The notes under the pieces: generated by a model
What the model was told of the DNA's origin: nothing
The model's input: the letters and a program-made list of their open reading frames with translations, nothing else
Database searches by the model: none
Source of the DNA: Bacillota bacterium
GTDB lineage: Bacteria > Bacillota > Bacilli > Bacillales_B > DSM-18226
DNA: 15,346 nucleotides
Assembly: GCA_021821235.1 (NCBI GenBank)
Contig: JAKACS010000009.1
Location: 1 to 15,346, forward strand
Direction: 5' to 3'
In this document: piece by piece, positions 8,248-15,346 of the stretch
Position numbering within the stretch: the first letter of the stretch is position 1
Layout: the number at the start of each line of letters is the position of its first letter
Made by a program: the position numbers and the translations under genes

Positions 8248-9141
8248 TTGCGAAAGAAAGAGCTTTGGCTCATCATTGCCGGACTTATTTTACTAAACAT
8301 TTTAACGATCGTTATCTTTTTTGGAAAGTCAGGAGGAGCTGCAGGAACAGCCGCGGATGAAAAAGTGGCGACTGTAGGCGGACAAACAATTTCTCGGCAA
8401 GATTGGCTGAATGAGTTAGAAGCACGCTATGGGAAAGAAGTCTTAAAAGAGATGATTGACCAAAAAGTGATACAGGAGATGGCCGATAAATATAAAATCA
8501 CTGTTTCTGATAAAGATGTCGAACGTCAGTTGCGGATGGCTCAGGCAACTTATGGTCCATCGGCAACTGCAAGCTATACAAGCGATGAAAATAAATGGAA
8601 AGAACAAATAAAAAACAACCTGTTGTTGGAGGAAATTTTGACAAAGGATGTCGTCGTCTCCGAAAGCGAAATGAAAAAGTACTATCAGGAAAATCAGGTA
8701 CAGTTTCAAATTCCAACAGCCTATCATTTATCGCAAATTCTTGTAAAAACAAAGGATGATGCAAAGAAGGCGTTAAAAGAACTTTCCCAAGGTTCCAGTT
8801 TTTCAGCATTGGCGATGGAGCGCTCAATCGAGGAATTTTCTGCAAACCAGGGTGGAGATATCGGTTATATTAGCCAGGACGATGAACAATATCCGCCGGA
8901 ATACATTAAAATAGCAAAGAAGTTAAAACCGGGGAAATACAGCAGCCCGATTAAAGTGAAACAAGGGTATGCCATTCTCAAACTCCACAAAGTGATAAAG
9001 GGTCAGGCTTATACGTATGAAGAAGTTAAAAGTCAAATTCGCAGGCAAATTGCAATGGAGCAAATGAAAGTGCCTGCGTCGGCCTCGACCTTTTGGAATG
9101 AAGCAAAAGTGGACTGGTTTTACGGCAATACGAATAAATAA
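8248..9141 (+). CDS. yacD: YacD, membrane-anchored PrsA-like peptidyl-prolyl isomerase
   Basis: This 297-residue protein has an N-terminal hydrophobic anchor (about 6-25) preceded by RKKE, so the bulk should lie outside the membrane. A SurA/PrsA-like N-terminal region (about 37-150) is followed by a parvulin-type rotamase domain at about 158-249. The latter shows HLSQILVKTKDDA, an FSALAMERS helix, GGDIGYIS, and the final GYAILKLHKV strand. PrsA itself is a lipoprotein. Here no lipobox cysteine is visible near the anchor, so it is more likely a signal-anchored protein. By family it should help fold exported proteins; its specific clients are unknown. The start is TTG 8248 with AAGGGAGAGG at 8232-8241, 6 nt before it. 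It is the last gene of the coaX-hslO-yacD unit and is followed by a terminator. Confidence 0.9.
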   Translation: MRKKELWLIIAGLILLNILTIVIFFGKSGGAAGTAADEKVATVGGQTISRQDWLNELEARYGKEVLKEMIDQKVIQEMADKYKITVSDKDVERQLRMAQATYGPSATASYTSDENKWKEQIKNNLLLEEILTKDVVVSESEMKKYYQENQVQFQIPTAYHLSQILVKTKDDAKKALKELSQGSSFSALAMERSIEEFSANQGGDIGYISQDDEQYPPEYIKIAKKLKPGKYSSPIKVKQGYAILKLHKVIKGQAYTYEEVKSQIRRQIAMEQMKVPASASTFWNEAKVDWFYGNTNK

Positions 9142-9146
9142 AGCAG

Positions 9147-9174
9147 GGGCGCAAACAATTGCGCCTATTTTTTT
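9147..9174 (+). terminator. Rho-independent terminator after yacD
   Basis: GGCGCAA (9148-9154) pairs with TTGCGCC (9159-9165) around an ACAA loop, followed by TATTTTTTT. It begins 6 bp beyond the yacD stop. Confidence 0.9.
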
Positions 9175-9196
9175 AAAAAAATATAGATAAAATAGA

Positions 9197-9225
9197 TTGA
9201 CAAAACGGGTAGTTAACTGTTAAAT
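9197..9225 (+). promoter_or_regulatory. Sigma-A promoter for cysK
   Basis: A perfect TTGACA (9197-9202) and a TTAAAT -10 (9220-9225) are separated by 17 bp. The predicted start is about 35 bp upstream of the cysK ATG. In B. subtilis cysK is repressed by CymR; whether that applies here is not shown by the sequence. Confidence 0.65.
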
Positions 9226-9234
9226 TCTATTTAA
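9220..9234 (+). repeat. Inverted repeat overlapping the cysK -10, possible operator
   Basis: TTAAAT-TCT-ATTTAA is a perfect 6-bp inverted repeat that covers the -10 hexamer and the expected transcription start. A further 8-bp palindrome, AGTTAACT (9211-9218), lies in the promoter spacer. Both are AT-rich and could be chance; a CymR-type operator is one possible reading. Confidence 0.3.
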
Positions 9235-9268
9235 ACCAATAAAATTACTCGGAATAGAGGTGCCTGTT

Positions 9269-10195
9269 ATGGTTCGTGTTGGAAATTCAGTTGCTGACTT
9301 AGTCGGCCAAACACCCATTGTAAAGTTGAACAGATTGGTAGATGAAAACAGTGCTGAGGTGTATTTAAAGCTTGAGTATTTCAATCCAGGAAGCAGTGTC
9401 AAGGATCGCATTGCGTTAGCGATGATTGAAGCAGCTGAGGAAGAAGGCGTCATTAAGCCAGGAGACACGATTATCGAGCCTACAAGTGGAAACACTGGAA
9501 TTGGCTTAGCCATGATTGCGGCTGCAAAAGGATATAAAGCTGTTTTTGTTATGCCGGAAACGATGAGCTTGGAAAGAAGGAATCTTCTGCGTGCGTATGG
9601 TGCTGAACTTGTTTTAACACCAGGGCCGGAAGGAATGAAAGGTGCCATTGCTAAAGCAGAAGAACTTGTACAGCAGCATGGGTATTTTCTGCCGCAGCAG
9701 TTTAAAAATCAAGCAAATCCTGAAGTCCACAGAAGAACAACAGGGAAAGAAATCGCTGAACAAATGGATCAGCTTGATGCCTTTGTCGCCGGGATTGGAA
9801 CTGGCGGAACGATTACAGGAGCAGGACCAGTGTTGCGTGAAAAATTCCCTGAAGTCAAAATTTATGCAGTCGAACCAAAGGATTCACCGGTTCTTTCTGG
9901 CGGTAAACCGGGTCCGCATAAGCTTCAAGGTTTAGGCGCAGGCTTCGTTCCTGATGTGTTGGATACACAAGTTTACGATGAAGTCATTCAAGTTGAAGCT
10001 GAAAATGCTTTTGCTTATGCCCGCCGTGCTGCAAGAGAAGAGGGTATTCTTGGTGGTATCTCATCAGGGGCAGCCATTTATGCAGCGGTTGAGGTTGCGA
10101 AAAAACTGGGTAAAGGCAAGAAAGTTCTAGCCATTGTCCCGGATAACGGGGAGCGCTATTTGAGCACACCGCTTTATCAATACGATGCTGAGTAA
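9269..10195 (+). CDS. cysK: O-acetylserine sulfhydrylase (cysteine synthase A)
   Basis: This PLP enzyme makes cysteine from O-acetylserine and sulfide. The 308 residues carry the Schiff-base lysine Lys45 in SSVKDR, the substrate loop TSGNTG (72-77), the phosphate-binding GTGGT (177-181), and the pyridine-nitrogen serine in GISSGA (263-268). In this family the protein can also bind SAT or CymR through a C-terminal tail. ATG 9269 is chosen because GAGGTG (9257-9262) lies 6 nt upstream; the in-frame GTG at 9260 overlaps that RBS. The gene has its own promoter and terminator. In B. subtilis the pabBAC genes come next; here they do not. Confidence 0.97.
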   Translation: MVRVGNSVADLVGQTPIVKLNRLVDENSAEVYLKLEYFNPGSSVKDRIALAMIEAAEEEGVIKPGDTIIEPTSGNTGIGLAMIAAAKGYKAVFVMPETMSLERRNLLRAYGAELVLTPGPEGMKGAIAKAEELVQQHGYFLPQQFKNQANPEVHRRTTGKEIAEQMDQLDAFVAGIGTGGTITGAGPVLREKFPEVKIYAVEPKDSPVLSGGKPGPHKLQGLGAGFVPDVLDTQVYDEVIQVEAENAFAYARRAAREEGILGGISSGAAIYAAVEVAKKLGKGKKVLAIVPDNGERYLSTPLYQYDAE

Positions 10196-10203
10196 TAACT
10201 TTT

Positions 10204-10237
10204 AAAGTGCCAGTTTAACAACCGGCACTTTTTTTTT
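10204..10237 (+). terminator. Rho-independent terminator after cysK
   Basis: AAAGTGCC (10204-10211) pairs with GGCACTTT (10224-10231) around a 12-nt loop, and a T-run completes it. It separates cysK from the folate genes. Confidence 0.88.
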
Positions 10238-10267
10238 GCAAAAAACAGATTACCAAAATTTTTAAAA

Positions 10268-10296
10268 ATGAAACAGACGGGGTCTTCGTGTATGAT
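10268..10296 (+). promoter_or_regulatory. Candidate sigma-A promoter for the folate cluster
   Basis: ATGAAA (10268-10273, 4 of 6 to TTGACA) and TATGAT (10291-10296) are 17 bp apart, about 45 bp before folP. Its position straight after the cysK terminator fits a fresh start of transcription for folP-folB-folK-yazB-dusB. Confidence 0.5.
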
Positions 10297-10345
10297 AGAA
10301 AAAGAGACAATAAAACCGTGAATAGATAGGATGGAGGGATTGTAG

Positions 10346-11176
10346 ATGGGTGTAATTCAATGCGGATCCTATATGCTTGATTACGAAAAAAAGACAATTG
10401 TGATGGGAATCTTAAATGTTACCCCGGATTCGTTTTCGGATGGCGGAAAGTTCAATCATATTGATAAAGCAGTTGCCCGGGCAAAAGAAATGGTAGATCA
10501 AGGAGCGGATATCATTGACATCGGCGGTGAATCGACCCGTCCAGGTTTTGCCCCGCTCTCTTTAGAGGAAGAATTGGGGCGTGTTATTCCGTTTGTTCAA
10601 GCAGTTGCTGAGAATGTTGATATACCCATTTCCGTTGATACGTACAAAGCAGAAGTGGCCAAGCAGGCAATCCTAGCCGGCGCGCATATTATTAACGATA
10701 TTTGGGGTGCAAAAGCAGATGCGAACATGGCTGAGGTTGCCGCTGAATTGGACGTGCCGATTATTTTAATGCACAATCGTGCTGACCAGAACTATCAGAG
10801 CTTCACTCGAGATGTTCTCAACGATCTATATGAAAGCATTACACTTGTGAAACAAGCCGGTGTTAAAGATGATAGGATCATTCTCGATCCCGGAATTGGT
10901 TTTGCAAAAACTTATGCGGAAAACATTGAAATGATGCGAAACTTGGATAAACTAGTGGGAACAGGCTATCCGGTACTTTTGGGAACGTCTCGCAAATCGA
11001 TGATCGGCCACGCACTTGATTTGCCTGTAAATGAAAGAATGGAAGGAACAGGGGCAACGGTTTGCTATGGAATTCAAAAAGGCTGCCAGATGATTCGGAT
11101 TCACGATGTGAAGGAAATGAGCAGAATGGCAAAAATGATGGATGCATTAATGGGCAAAGGTGATTTGCATGGATAA
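10346..11176 (+). CDS. folP: Dihydropteroate synthase
   Basis: DHPS condenses 6-hydroxymethyl-dihydropterin pyrophosphate with p-aminobenzoate; it is the sulfonamide target, called sul in B. subtilis. The 276-residue TIM barrel shows all hallmarks. These are NVTPDSFSDGG (24-34), GGESTRPG (60-67), Asp98 in SVDTYK, Asn117 in IINDI, LDPGIGF (180-186), TSRKSMIG with Lys217, and the pyrophosphate-contacting RIHD (251-254). The start is ATG 10346, 7 nt after GGAGGG. Its stop overlaps the folB start by 8 bp, implying translational coupling. In this organism the upstream pABA synthesis genes are missing, so its second substrate must come from elsewhere. Confidence 0.97.
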   Translation: MGVIQCGSYMLDYEKKTIVMGILNVTPDSFSDGGKFNHIDKAVARAKEMVDQGADIIDIGGESTRPGFAPLSLEEELGRVIPFVQAVAENVDIPISVDTYKAEVAKQAILAGAHIINDIWGAKADANMAEVAAELDVPIILMHNRADQNYQSFTRDVLNDLYESITLVKQAGVKDDRIILDPGIGFAKTYAENIEMMRNLDKLVGTGYPVLLGTSRKSMIGHALDLPVNERMEGTGATVCYGIQKGCQMIRIHDVKEMSRMAKMMDALMGKGDLHG

Positions 11177-11528
11177 AATCTATTTAAATAAAATGGAATT
11201 TTACGGTTACCATGGAGTTTTTCCTGAGGAAAACAGACTGGGACAACGATTTATTGTTGATTTGACCGCATCCATTGATCTGCTAAAAGCAGGGCAAACG
11301 GACAATCTTGACTACTCTGTTAATTACGCGGAGCTTTATCAAATTTGCCAAGCCATTGTGGAAGGGAGCCCTTTTCAATTAATTGAATCAGTGGCTGAGG
11401 CGATTGCATCGGCTATTTTAAACCAATTCACTTTAATTAAGGAAATTACAGTCAAAATAATCAAGCCAGATCCGCCGATTCCAGGTCACTATCAGTCCGT
11501 TGCGGTTGAAATTACAAGGAGAAGATAA
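11169..11528 (+). CDS. folB: Dihydroneopterin aldolase
   Basis: FolB splits 7,8-dihydroneopterin to 6-hydroxymethyl-dihydropterin and glycolaldehyde, the step before FolK. The 119 residues form a tunnelling-fold subunit. They carry FYGYHGVFPEEN (11-22), the pterin-binding Glu73 in LIES, the catalytic Lys99, and the KPDPPIPGHY motif (99-108). ATG 11169 is preferred to the in-frame GTG at 11160, because that GTG is part of the AAAGGTGAT ribosome binding site. The ATG lies inside the folP stop region, and folK follows 2 bp after its stop. Confidence 0.96.
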   Translation: MDKIYLNKMEFYGYHGVFPEENRLGQRFIVDLTASIDLLKAGQTDNLDYSVNYAELYQICQAIVEGSPFQLIESVAEAIASAILNQFTLIKEITVKIIKPDPPIPGHYQSVAVEITRRR

Positions 11529-11530
11529 TA

Positions 11531-12058
11531 GTGGAAAATACAGCACTTGTCGGGCTGGGATCTAATATTGGGAATCGCTGCCAATATCTAGTCCGTGCCA
11601 TTCAGCTTTTAGCCAATCATCCGGAAATCATTTTGGTAAATTATTCTTCTGTATATGAGACCGATCCGGTTGGCTATGAAGACCAAGATCTATTTTTAAA
11701 TATGGTGATTGAGATAAAAACAAACTTATCTGCGGAGATGCTGTTAGAAGCTTGTTTGCAGATTGAGTATCAGCTTGGGAGAAAAAGGGAAATTAAATGG
11801 GGACCGCGGACAATAGATCTTGACATTCTGCTTTATAACCAAGAAAATATTGAAACAGAGAAGCTCATTATTCCGCATCCAAGAATGGCAGAACGAGCAT
11901 TTGTGATGGTTCCACTAGTAGAGATCAAGCCGGATCTTCCGTTTCCCGGGAAAGAACAATTCCTTCACTTGGATGTGGATCAATTACTTAACACAGAAGG
12001 AGTACGAATATGGAAGCAGAAAAGTGGGGAAGACGTATTCGCGCTTATCGAAAGCTAA
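11531..12058 (+). CDS. folK: 6-hydroxymethyl-7,8-dihydropterin pyrophosphokinase (HPPK)
   Basis: HPPK transfers pyrophosphate from ATP to hydroxymethyl-dihydropterin, giving the substrate for FolP. The 175 residues show GLGSNIGNR (8-16), an FLNMVIEI strand (55-62), and the signature GPRTIDLDILLY (91-102), whose Asp96 and Asp98 hold the two magnesium ions. IPHPRMAERAFVMVPL (114-129) is the C-terminal signature. The start is GTG 11531 with AAGGAG at 11516-11521. The last 49 bp overlap yazB in another frame, so folK, yazB and dusB are transcribed together. Confidence 0.97.
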   Translation: MENTALVGLGSNIGNRCQYLVRAIQLLANHPEIILVNYSSVYETDPVGYEDQDLFLNMVIEIKTNLSAEMLLEACLQIEYQLGRKREIKWGPRTIDLDILLYNQENIETEKLIIPHPRMAERAFVMVPLVEIKPDLPFPGKEQFLHLDVDQLLNTEGVRIWKQKSGEDVFALIES

Positions 12059-12219
12059 AGGGATTTACACAGGAAAGTTTTTCAAAAAAGCTTGGAATCT
12101 CTGTTTCGATTCTTGGTGAGATTGAAAGGGGAAACCGTGTTCCGAAAGAAGACTTGCAATGGAAAATTGCTCAAGTTTTAAATATTAGCATTGATGAATT
12201 AACTCCACCGACGGAGTAA
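12010..12219 (+). CDS. yazB: YazB, small XRE-family DNA-binding protein
   Basis: This 69-residue protein consists of little more than one helix-turn-helix. The core at about 8-62 runs GRRIRAYRKLKGFTQESFS, KLGIS, SILGEIERG and LAQVLNIS-like IAQVLNIS, typical of Cro/C1 (XRE) repressors. There is no effector or dimerisation domain beyond it. The RBS AAGGAG at 11997-12002 lies 7 nt before ATG 12010, inside the folK reading frame. Its target is unknown to me. Conservation of the gene between folK and dusB in Bacillus suggests a role linked to this operon, or simply maintained co-expression. Confidence 0.88.
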   Translation: MEAEKWGRRIRAYRKLKGFTQESFSKKLGISVSILGEIERGNRVPKEDLQWKIAQVLNISIDELTPPTE

Positions 12220-12235
12220 ACGGCAACAATGGAAT

Positions 12236-12240
12236 GGAGG
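12236..12240 (+). promoter_or_regulatory. Ribosome binding site deciding the dusB start
   Basis: GGAGG lies 8 nt before TTG 12249. The upstream in-frame ATG at 12234 overlaps this site and would add residues EAWAL that the family lacks, so the TTG is the better start. Confidence 0.7.
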
Positions 12241-12248
12241 CTTGGGCT

Positions 12249-13250
12249 TTGTTGAAAATTGGTGATCTAACAATGAAAAACCCGGTTGTTCTGGCACCAA
12301 TGGCAGGTGTTTGCAACTCCGCGTTCCGCTTGACGGTCAAAGAGTTTGGCGCCGGTCTAGTTTGTGCAGAAATGGTAAGCGATAAAGGAATTGTTTTTAA
12401 AAACGAAAAGACAATAAATATGCTGTATATTGATGAGCGGGAAAAACCGCTGAGTCTGCAAATCTTTGGCGGTGAAAAAGAAACACTTGTCGAAGCAGCA
12501 AAATTTGTTGATCAGAATACGAATGCCGATATTATTGACATCAACATGGGCTGTCCTGTTCCGAAGATTACGAAATGTGATGCTGGAGCAAAATGGCTGC
12601 TGGATCCCGATAAAATTTATGAAATGGTTTCTGCCGTTGTGGCCGAGGTTGAAAAACCAGTTACGGTAAAAATGCGAATGGGTTGGGATGAGGATCATAT
12701 TTTTGCAGTTAAAAATGCGAAGGCTGTAGAACGGGCAGGCGGCAAAGCGGTTGCCCTTCATGGAAGAACTCGAGTCCAGATGTATGAAGGTACAGCAAAT
12801 TGGGATATCATTCGCGAAATCAAGCAATCGGTTGATATACCGGTAATTGGAAACGGCGATATAAAGACGCCGCAAGATGCGAAAAGAATGCTGGAAGAAA
12901 CAGGTGCAGATGGAGTAATGATTGGCCGCGCTGCTCTTGGAAACCCTTGGATGATTTATCGGACCGTGCAGTATCTTGAAACTGGGAAGCTAATGGAAGA
13001 GCCGAGTGTAAAGGAAAAGATCAATGTCTGTATTCTTCATCTCGACCGTCTGATTGCTTTGAAAAATGAAGATATTGCCGTTCGTGAAATGCGCAAGCAT
13101 GCTGCTTGGTATTTAAAAGGAATTAGCGGTAATGCAAAAGTGCGGAGTGCGATCAATGAATGCCACACGAGACACGATTTAGTTTCTCTCCTTCAAGAAC
13201 TCGTTATTGAAGCGGAAGAGAATGAATTCAAGGAAGCAACTGTCAGCTAG
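12249..13250 (+). CDS. dusB: tRNA-dihydrouridine synthase (DusB family, YacF)
   Basis: This FMN- and NADPH-dependent enzyme reduces uridines in tRNA to dihydrouridine. The 333 residues give a TIM barrel with APMAGVCNSAFR (16-27), NMGCP (99-103), and the catalytic Cys110 in ITKCDAGA. KMRMGWD (141-147), HGRTR (171-175) and the FMN-phosphate loops GNGD (201-204) and GRAALGNPW (226-234) follow. A helical tRNA-binding C-terminal domain completes it, with EMRKHAAWYLKG. TTG 12249 is the chosen start. It lies 29 bp after yazB and ends the operon at a terminator. The B. subtilis orthologue is known both as DusB and by its older name YacF. Confidence 0.95.
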   Translation: MLKIGDLTMKNPVVLAPMAGVCNSAFRLTVKEFGAGLVCAEMVSDKGIVFKNEKTINMLYIDEREKPLSLQIFGGEKETLVEAAKFVDQNTNADIIDINMGCPVPKITKCDAGAKWLLDPDKIYEMVSAVVAEVEKPVTVKMRMGWDEDHIFAVKNAKAVERAGGKAVALHGRTRVQMYEGTANWDIIREIKQSVDIPVIGNGDIKTPQDAKRMLEETGADGVMIGRAALGNPWMIYRTVQYLETGKLMEEPSVKEKINVCILHLDRLIALKNEDIAVREMRKHAAWYLKGISGNAKVRSAINECHTRHDLVSLLQELVIEAEENEFKEATVS

Positions 13251-13301
13251 CGATTGACATTAGTATCCATCTTATCTATAATACTTTTGATAATAAAGAA
13301 G

Positions 13302-13326
13302 CTGCCAGTGACTACTGGCAGTTTTT
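13302..13326 (+). terminator. Rho-independent terminator after dusB
   Basis: CTGCCAGT (13302-13309) pairs perfectly with ACTGGCAG (13314-13321) around GACT, then TTTTT. It lies about 50 bp past the dusB stop. Confidence 0.92.
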
Positions 13327-13365
13327 ATTCTATTCACGTTGGAATTTTATTTTTCTGCTGTCTGA

Positions 13366-13394
13366 TTGGACGAGTTTGTGTAAAATAATAGAGT
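13366..13394 (+). promoter_or_regulatory. Possible promoter for lysS
   Basis: TTGGAC (13366-13371) and TAGAGT (13389-13394) are 17 bp apart. A second -10-like TATACT lies at 13415-13420 without a good -35. The region between the dusB terminator and lysS shows no T-box specifier or other leader structure that I can recognise. Confidence 0.3.
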
Positions 13395-13433
13395 ATGTAT
13401 ATTTTTCGTATTACTATACTGTTTTACATATAA

Positions 13434-14942
<1,509 letters not shown>

Positions 14943-14957
14943 AACTTTAATGTTGAA

Positions 14958-14996
14958 GGGAAAAAGTGCCGCTCTTGCGTCGCTTTTTTCCTTTTT
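14958..14996 (+). terminator. Rho-independent terminator after lysS
   Basis: GGGAAAAAGTG (14958-14968) pairs with CGCTTTTTTCC (14981-14991), with two G-T wobbles and a 12-nt loop. TTTTT follows. It isolates lysS from the rRNA promoters. Confidence 0.82.
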
Positions 14997-15094
14997 AAAT
15001 GCTTCGTTCTAAACATGATTCTGCCGATAATAGTGTAAGTGAAGAACCCTAAAGCAGATGGCGCAAATTTTACGAAAAGATAGTGAAAAAATAG

Positions 15095-15123
15095 TTGCTT
15101 AATGGTTAAAATGGTGTTATATT
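15095..15123 (+). promoter_or_regulatory. rrn promoter P1
   Basis: TTGCTT (15095-15100) and TATATT (15118-15123) are separated by exactly 17 bp. The A-rich stretch GTGAAAAAATAG before the -35 could act as an UP element. It lies 85 bp upstream of a second, stronger promoter with the same -10. Confidence 0.75.
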
Positions 15124-15179
15124 ATTAAATGTTGCTGCAAAACAGTGAATTATTTATAAAAAGAAATGAAAAAAAACTG

Positions 15180-15208
15180 TTGACGCAAGCGATTGAAAAT
15201 GGTATATT
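15180..15208 (+). promoter_or_regulatory. rrn promoter P2
   Basis: TTGACG (15180-15185) and TATATT (15203-15208) are 17 bp apart, with the A-tract GAAAAAAAACTG just upstream, as expected for a strong rRNA promoter with an UP element. The likely +1 is G15215. A GTP start fits the GTP-sensing, stringently controlled rRNA promoters known in Bacillus. Confidence 0.85.
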
Positions 15209-15214
15209 ATTAAA

Positions 15215-15230
15215 GTCGCTTCTGAGCGGC
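15215..15230 (+). other. Hairpin at the predicted 5' end of the P2 transcript
   Basis: GTCGCT pairs with AGCGGC (one G-U) around a TCTG loop, giving 6 bp that begin at or next to the predicted +1. Confidence 0.6.
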
Positions 15231-15247
15231 AAATAATTGAGATGATC

Positions 15248-15264
15248 GTTCTTTGAAAACTAAA
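15248..15264 (+). promoter_or_regulatory. boxA-like rRNA antitermination motif
   Basis: GTTCTTTGAAAACTAAA matches the motif found in Bacillus rrn leaders and 16S-23S spacers, related to E. coli boxA (TGCTCTTTAACA). It is expected to bind NusB/NusE and to make the rRNA transcript resistant to Rho. Confidence 0.75.
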
Positions 15265-15346
15265 CAAACAATTACGTCAACAAATAATCATGATGTCTGC
15301 TTTTTAAAGTAGCATCAGCCAACGTTAATCAAGTAAGGATCGTCGA

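Larger units (their letters stand above)
15215..15346 (+). other. Pre-16S rRNA leader (rrn operon, 5' part)
   Basis: This stretch downstream of P2 has no ORF and shows the features of a Bacillus rrn leader. A hairpin lies at the predicted 5' end (15215-15230), followed by the boxA-like motif. A second imperfect hairpin spans about 15291-15317, where TGATG pairs with CATCA and TGCTTT with AAAGTA. The first conserved bases of mature 16S rRNA, with the GAGTTTGATCCTGG motif, are not reached before the right edge, so no rRNA gene proper is in the window. Confidence 0.8.

Noticed and set aside
12357..12875. Antisense ORF (172 codons) opposite dusB
   Set aside because: dusB is clearly coding on the + strand. 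The reverse translation is rich in Phe, Cys and Asn without domain motifs.
15003..15031. A third rrn promoter at GATAAT (15026)
   Set aside because: The hexamer at the right distance upstream (TTCGTT) is too far from a -35, and the site lies just after the lysS terminator without other support.
15300..15346. Start of the 16S rRNA gene
   Set aside because: The conserved GAGTTTGATCCTGG segment near the 5' end of 16S is not present before the window ends.

Overview
This is a core-chromosome segment of an endospore-forming Bacillaceae member (Bacillus-like Firmicute). Three things support this: moderately low GC content, strong AGGAGG-type ribosome binding sites with several GTG/TTG starts, and a gene order matching the Bacillus subtilis spoIIE-to-rrn block. 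Protein sequences closely resemble the B. subtilis orthologues as I remember them; no database search was run. The species cannot be fixed from this window.

Layout, all genes on the + strand. (1) 2-2251 is a sporulation block: the 3' end of spoIIE, then yabS (vWA-like protein) and yabT (membrane-anchored Hanks-type Ser/Thr kinase), the last two overlapping. (2) 2360-6408 holds tilS, hpt and ftsH: tRNA-Ile lysidine synthase, hypoxanthine phosphoribosyltransferase and the membrane AAA+ protease, with a promoter candidate before ftsH and a terminator after it. (3) 6545-9141 holds coaX, hslO and a membrane-anchored PrsA-like foldase (yacD), closed by a terminator. (4) 9269-10195 is cysK with its own promoter and terminator. 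(5) 10346-13250 is a folate cluster, folP-folB-folK, running without a gap into yazB (a 69-residue XRE regulator) and dusB, and closed by a terminator. (6) 13458-14942 is lysS with a terminator. (7) 15000-15346 is the upstream region of a ribosomal RNA operon: two tandem sigma-A promoters, a boxA-like antitermination motif and leader hairpins. The 16S gene itself starts beyond the window.

The genes are mostly housekeeping: translation (tilS, dusB, lysS, rrn), cofactors (coaX, folP/B/K), protein quality control (ftsH, hslO, yacD), purine salvage (hpt) and cysteine synthesis. The main departure from the B. subtilis plan is that pabB, pabA and pabC, which sit between cysK and the folate genes there, are absent. 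Their place is taken by a terminator and a fresh promoter in about 150 bp.

I see no mobile element, CRISPR array, phage gene or anomalous island, and no clearly new multi-gene system. The most interesting structural point is that YabS carries the elements of a vWA/MIDAS domain in circularly permuted order.
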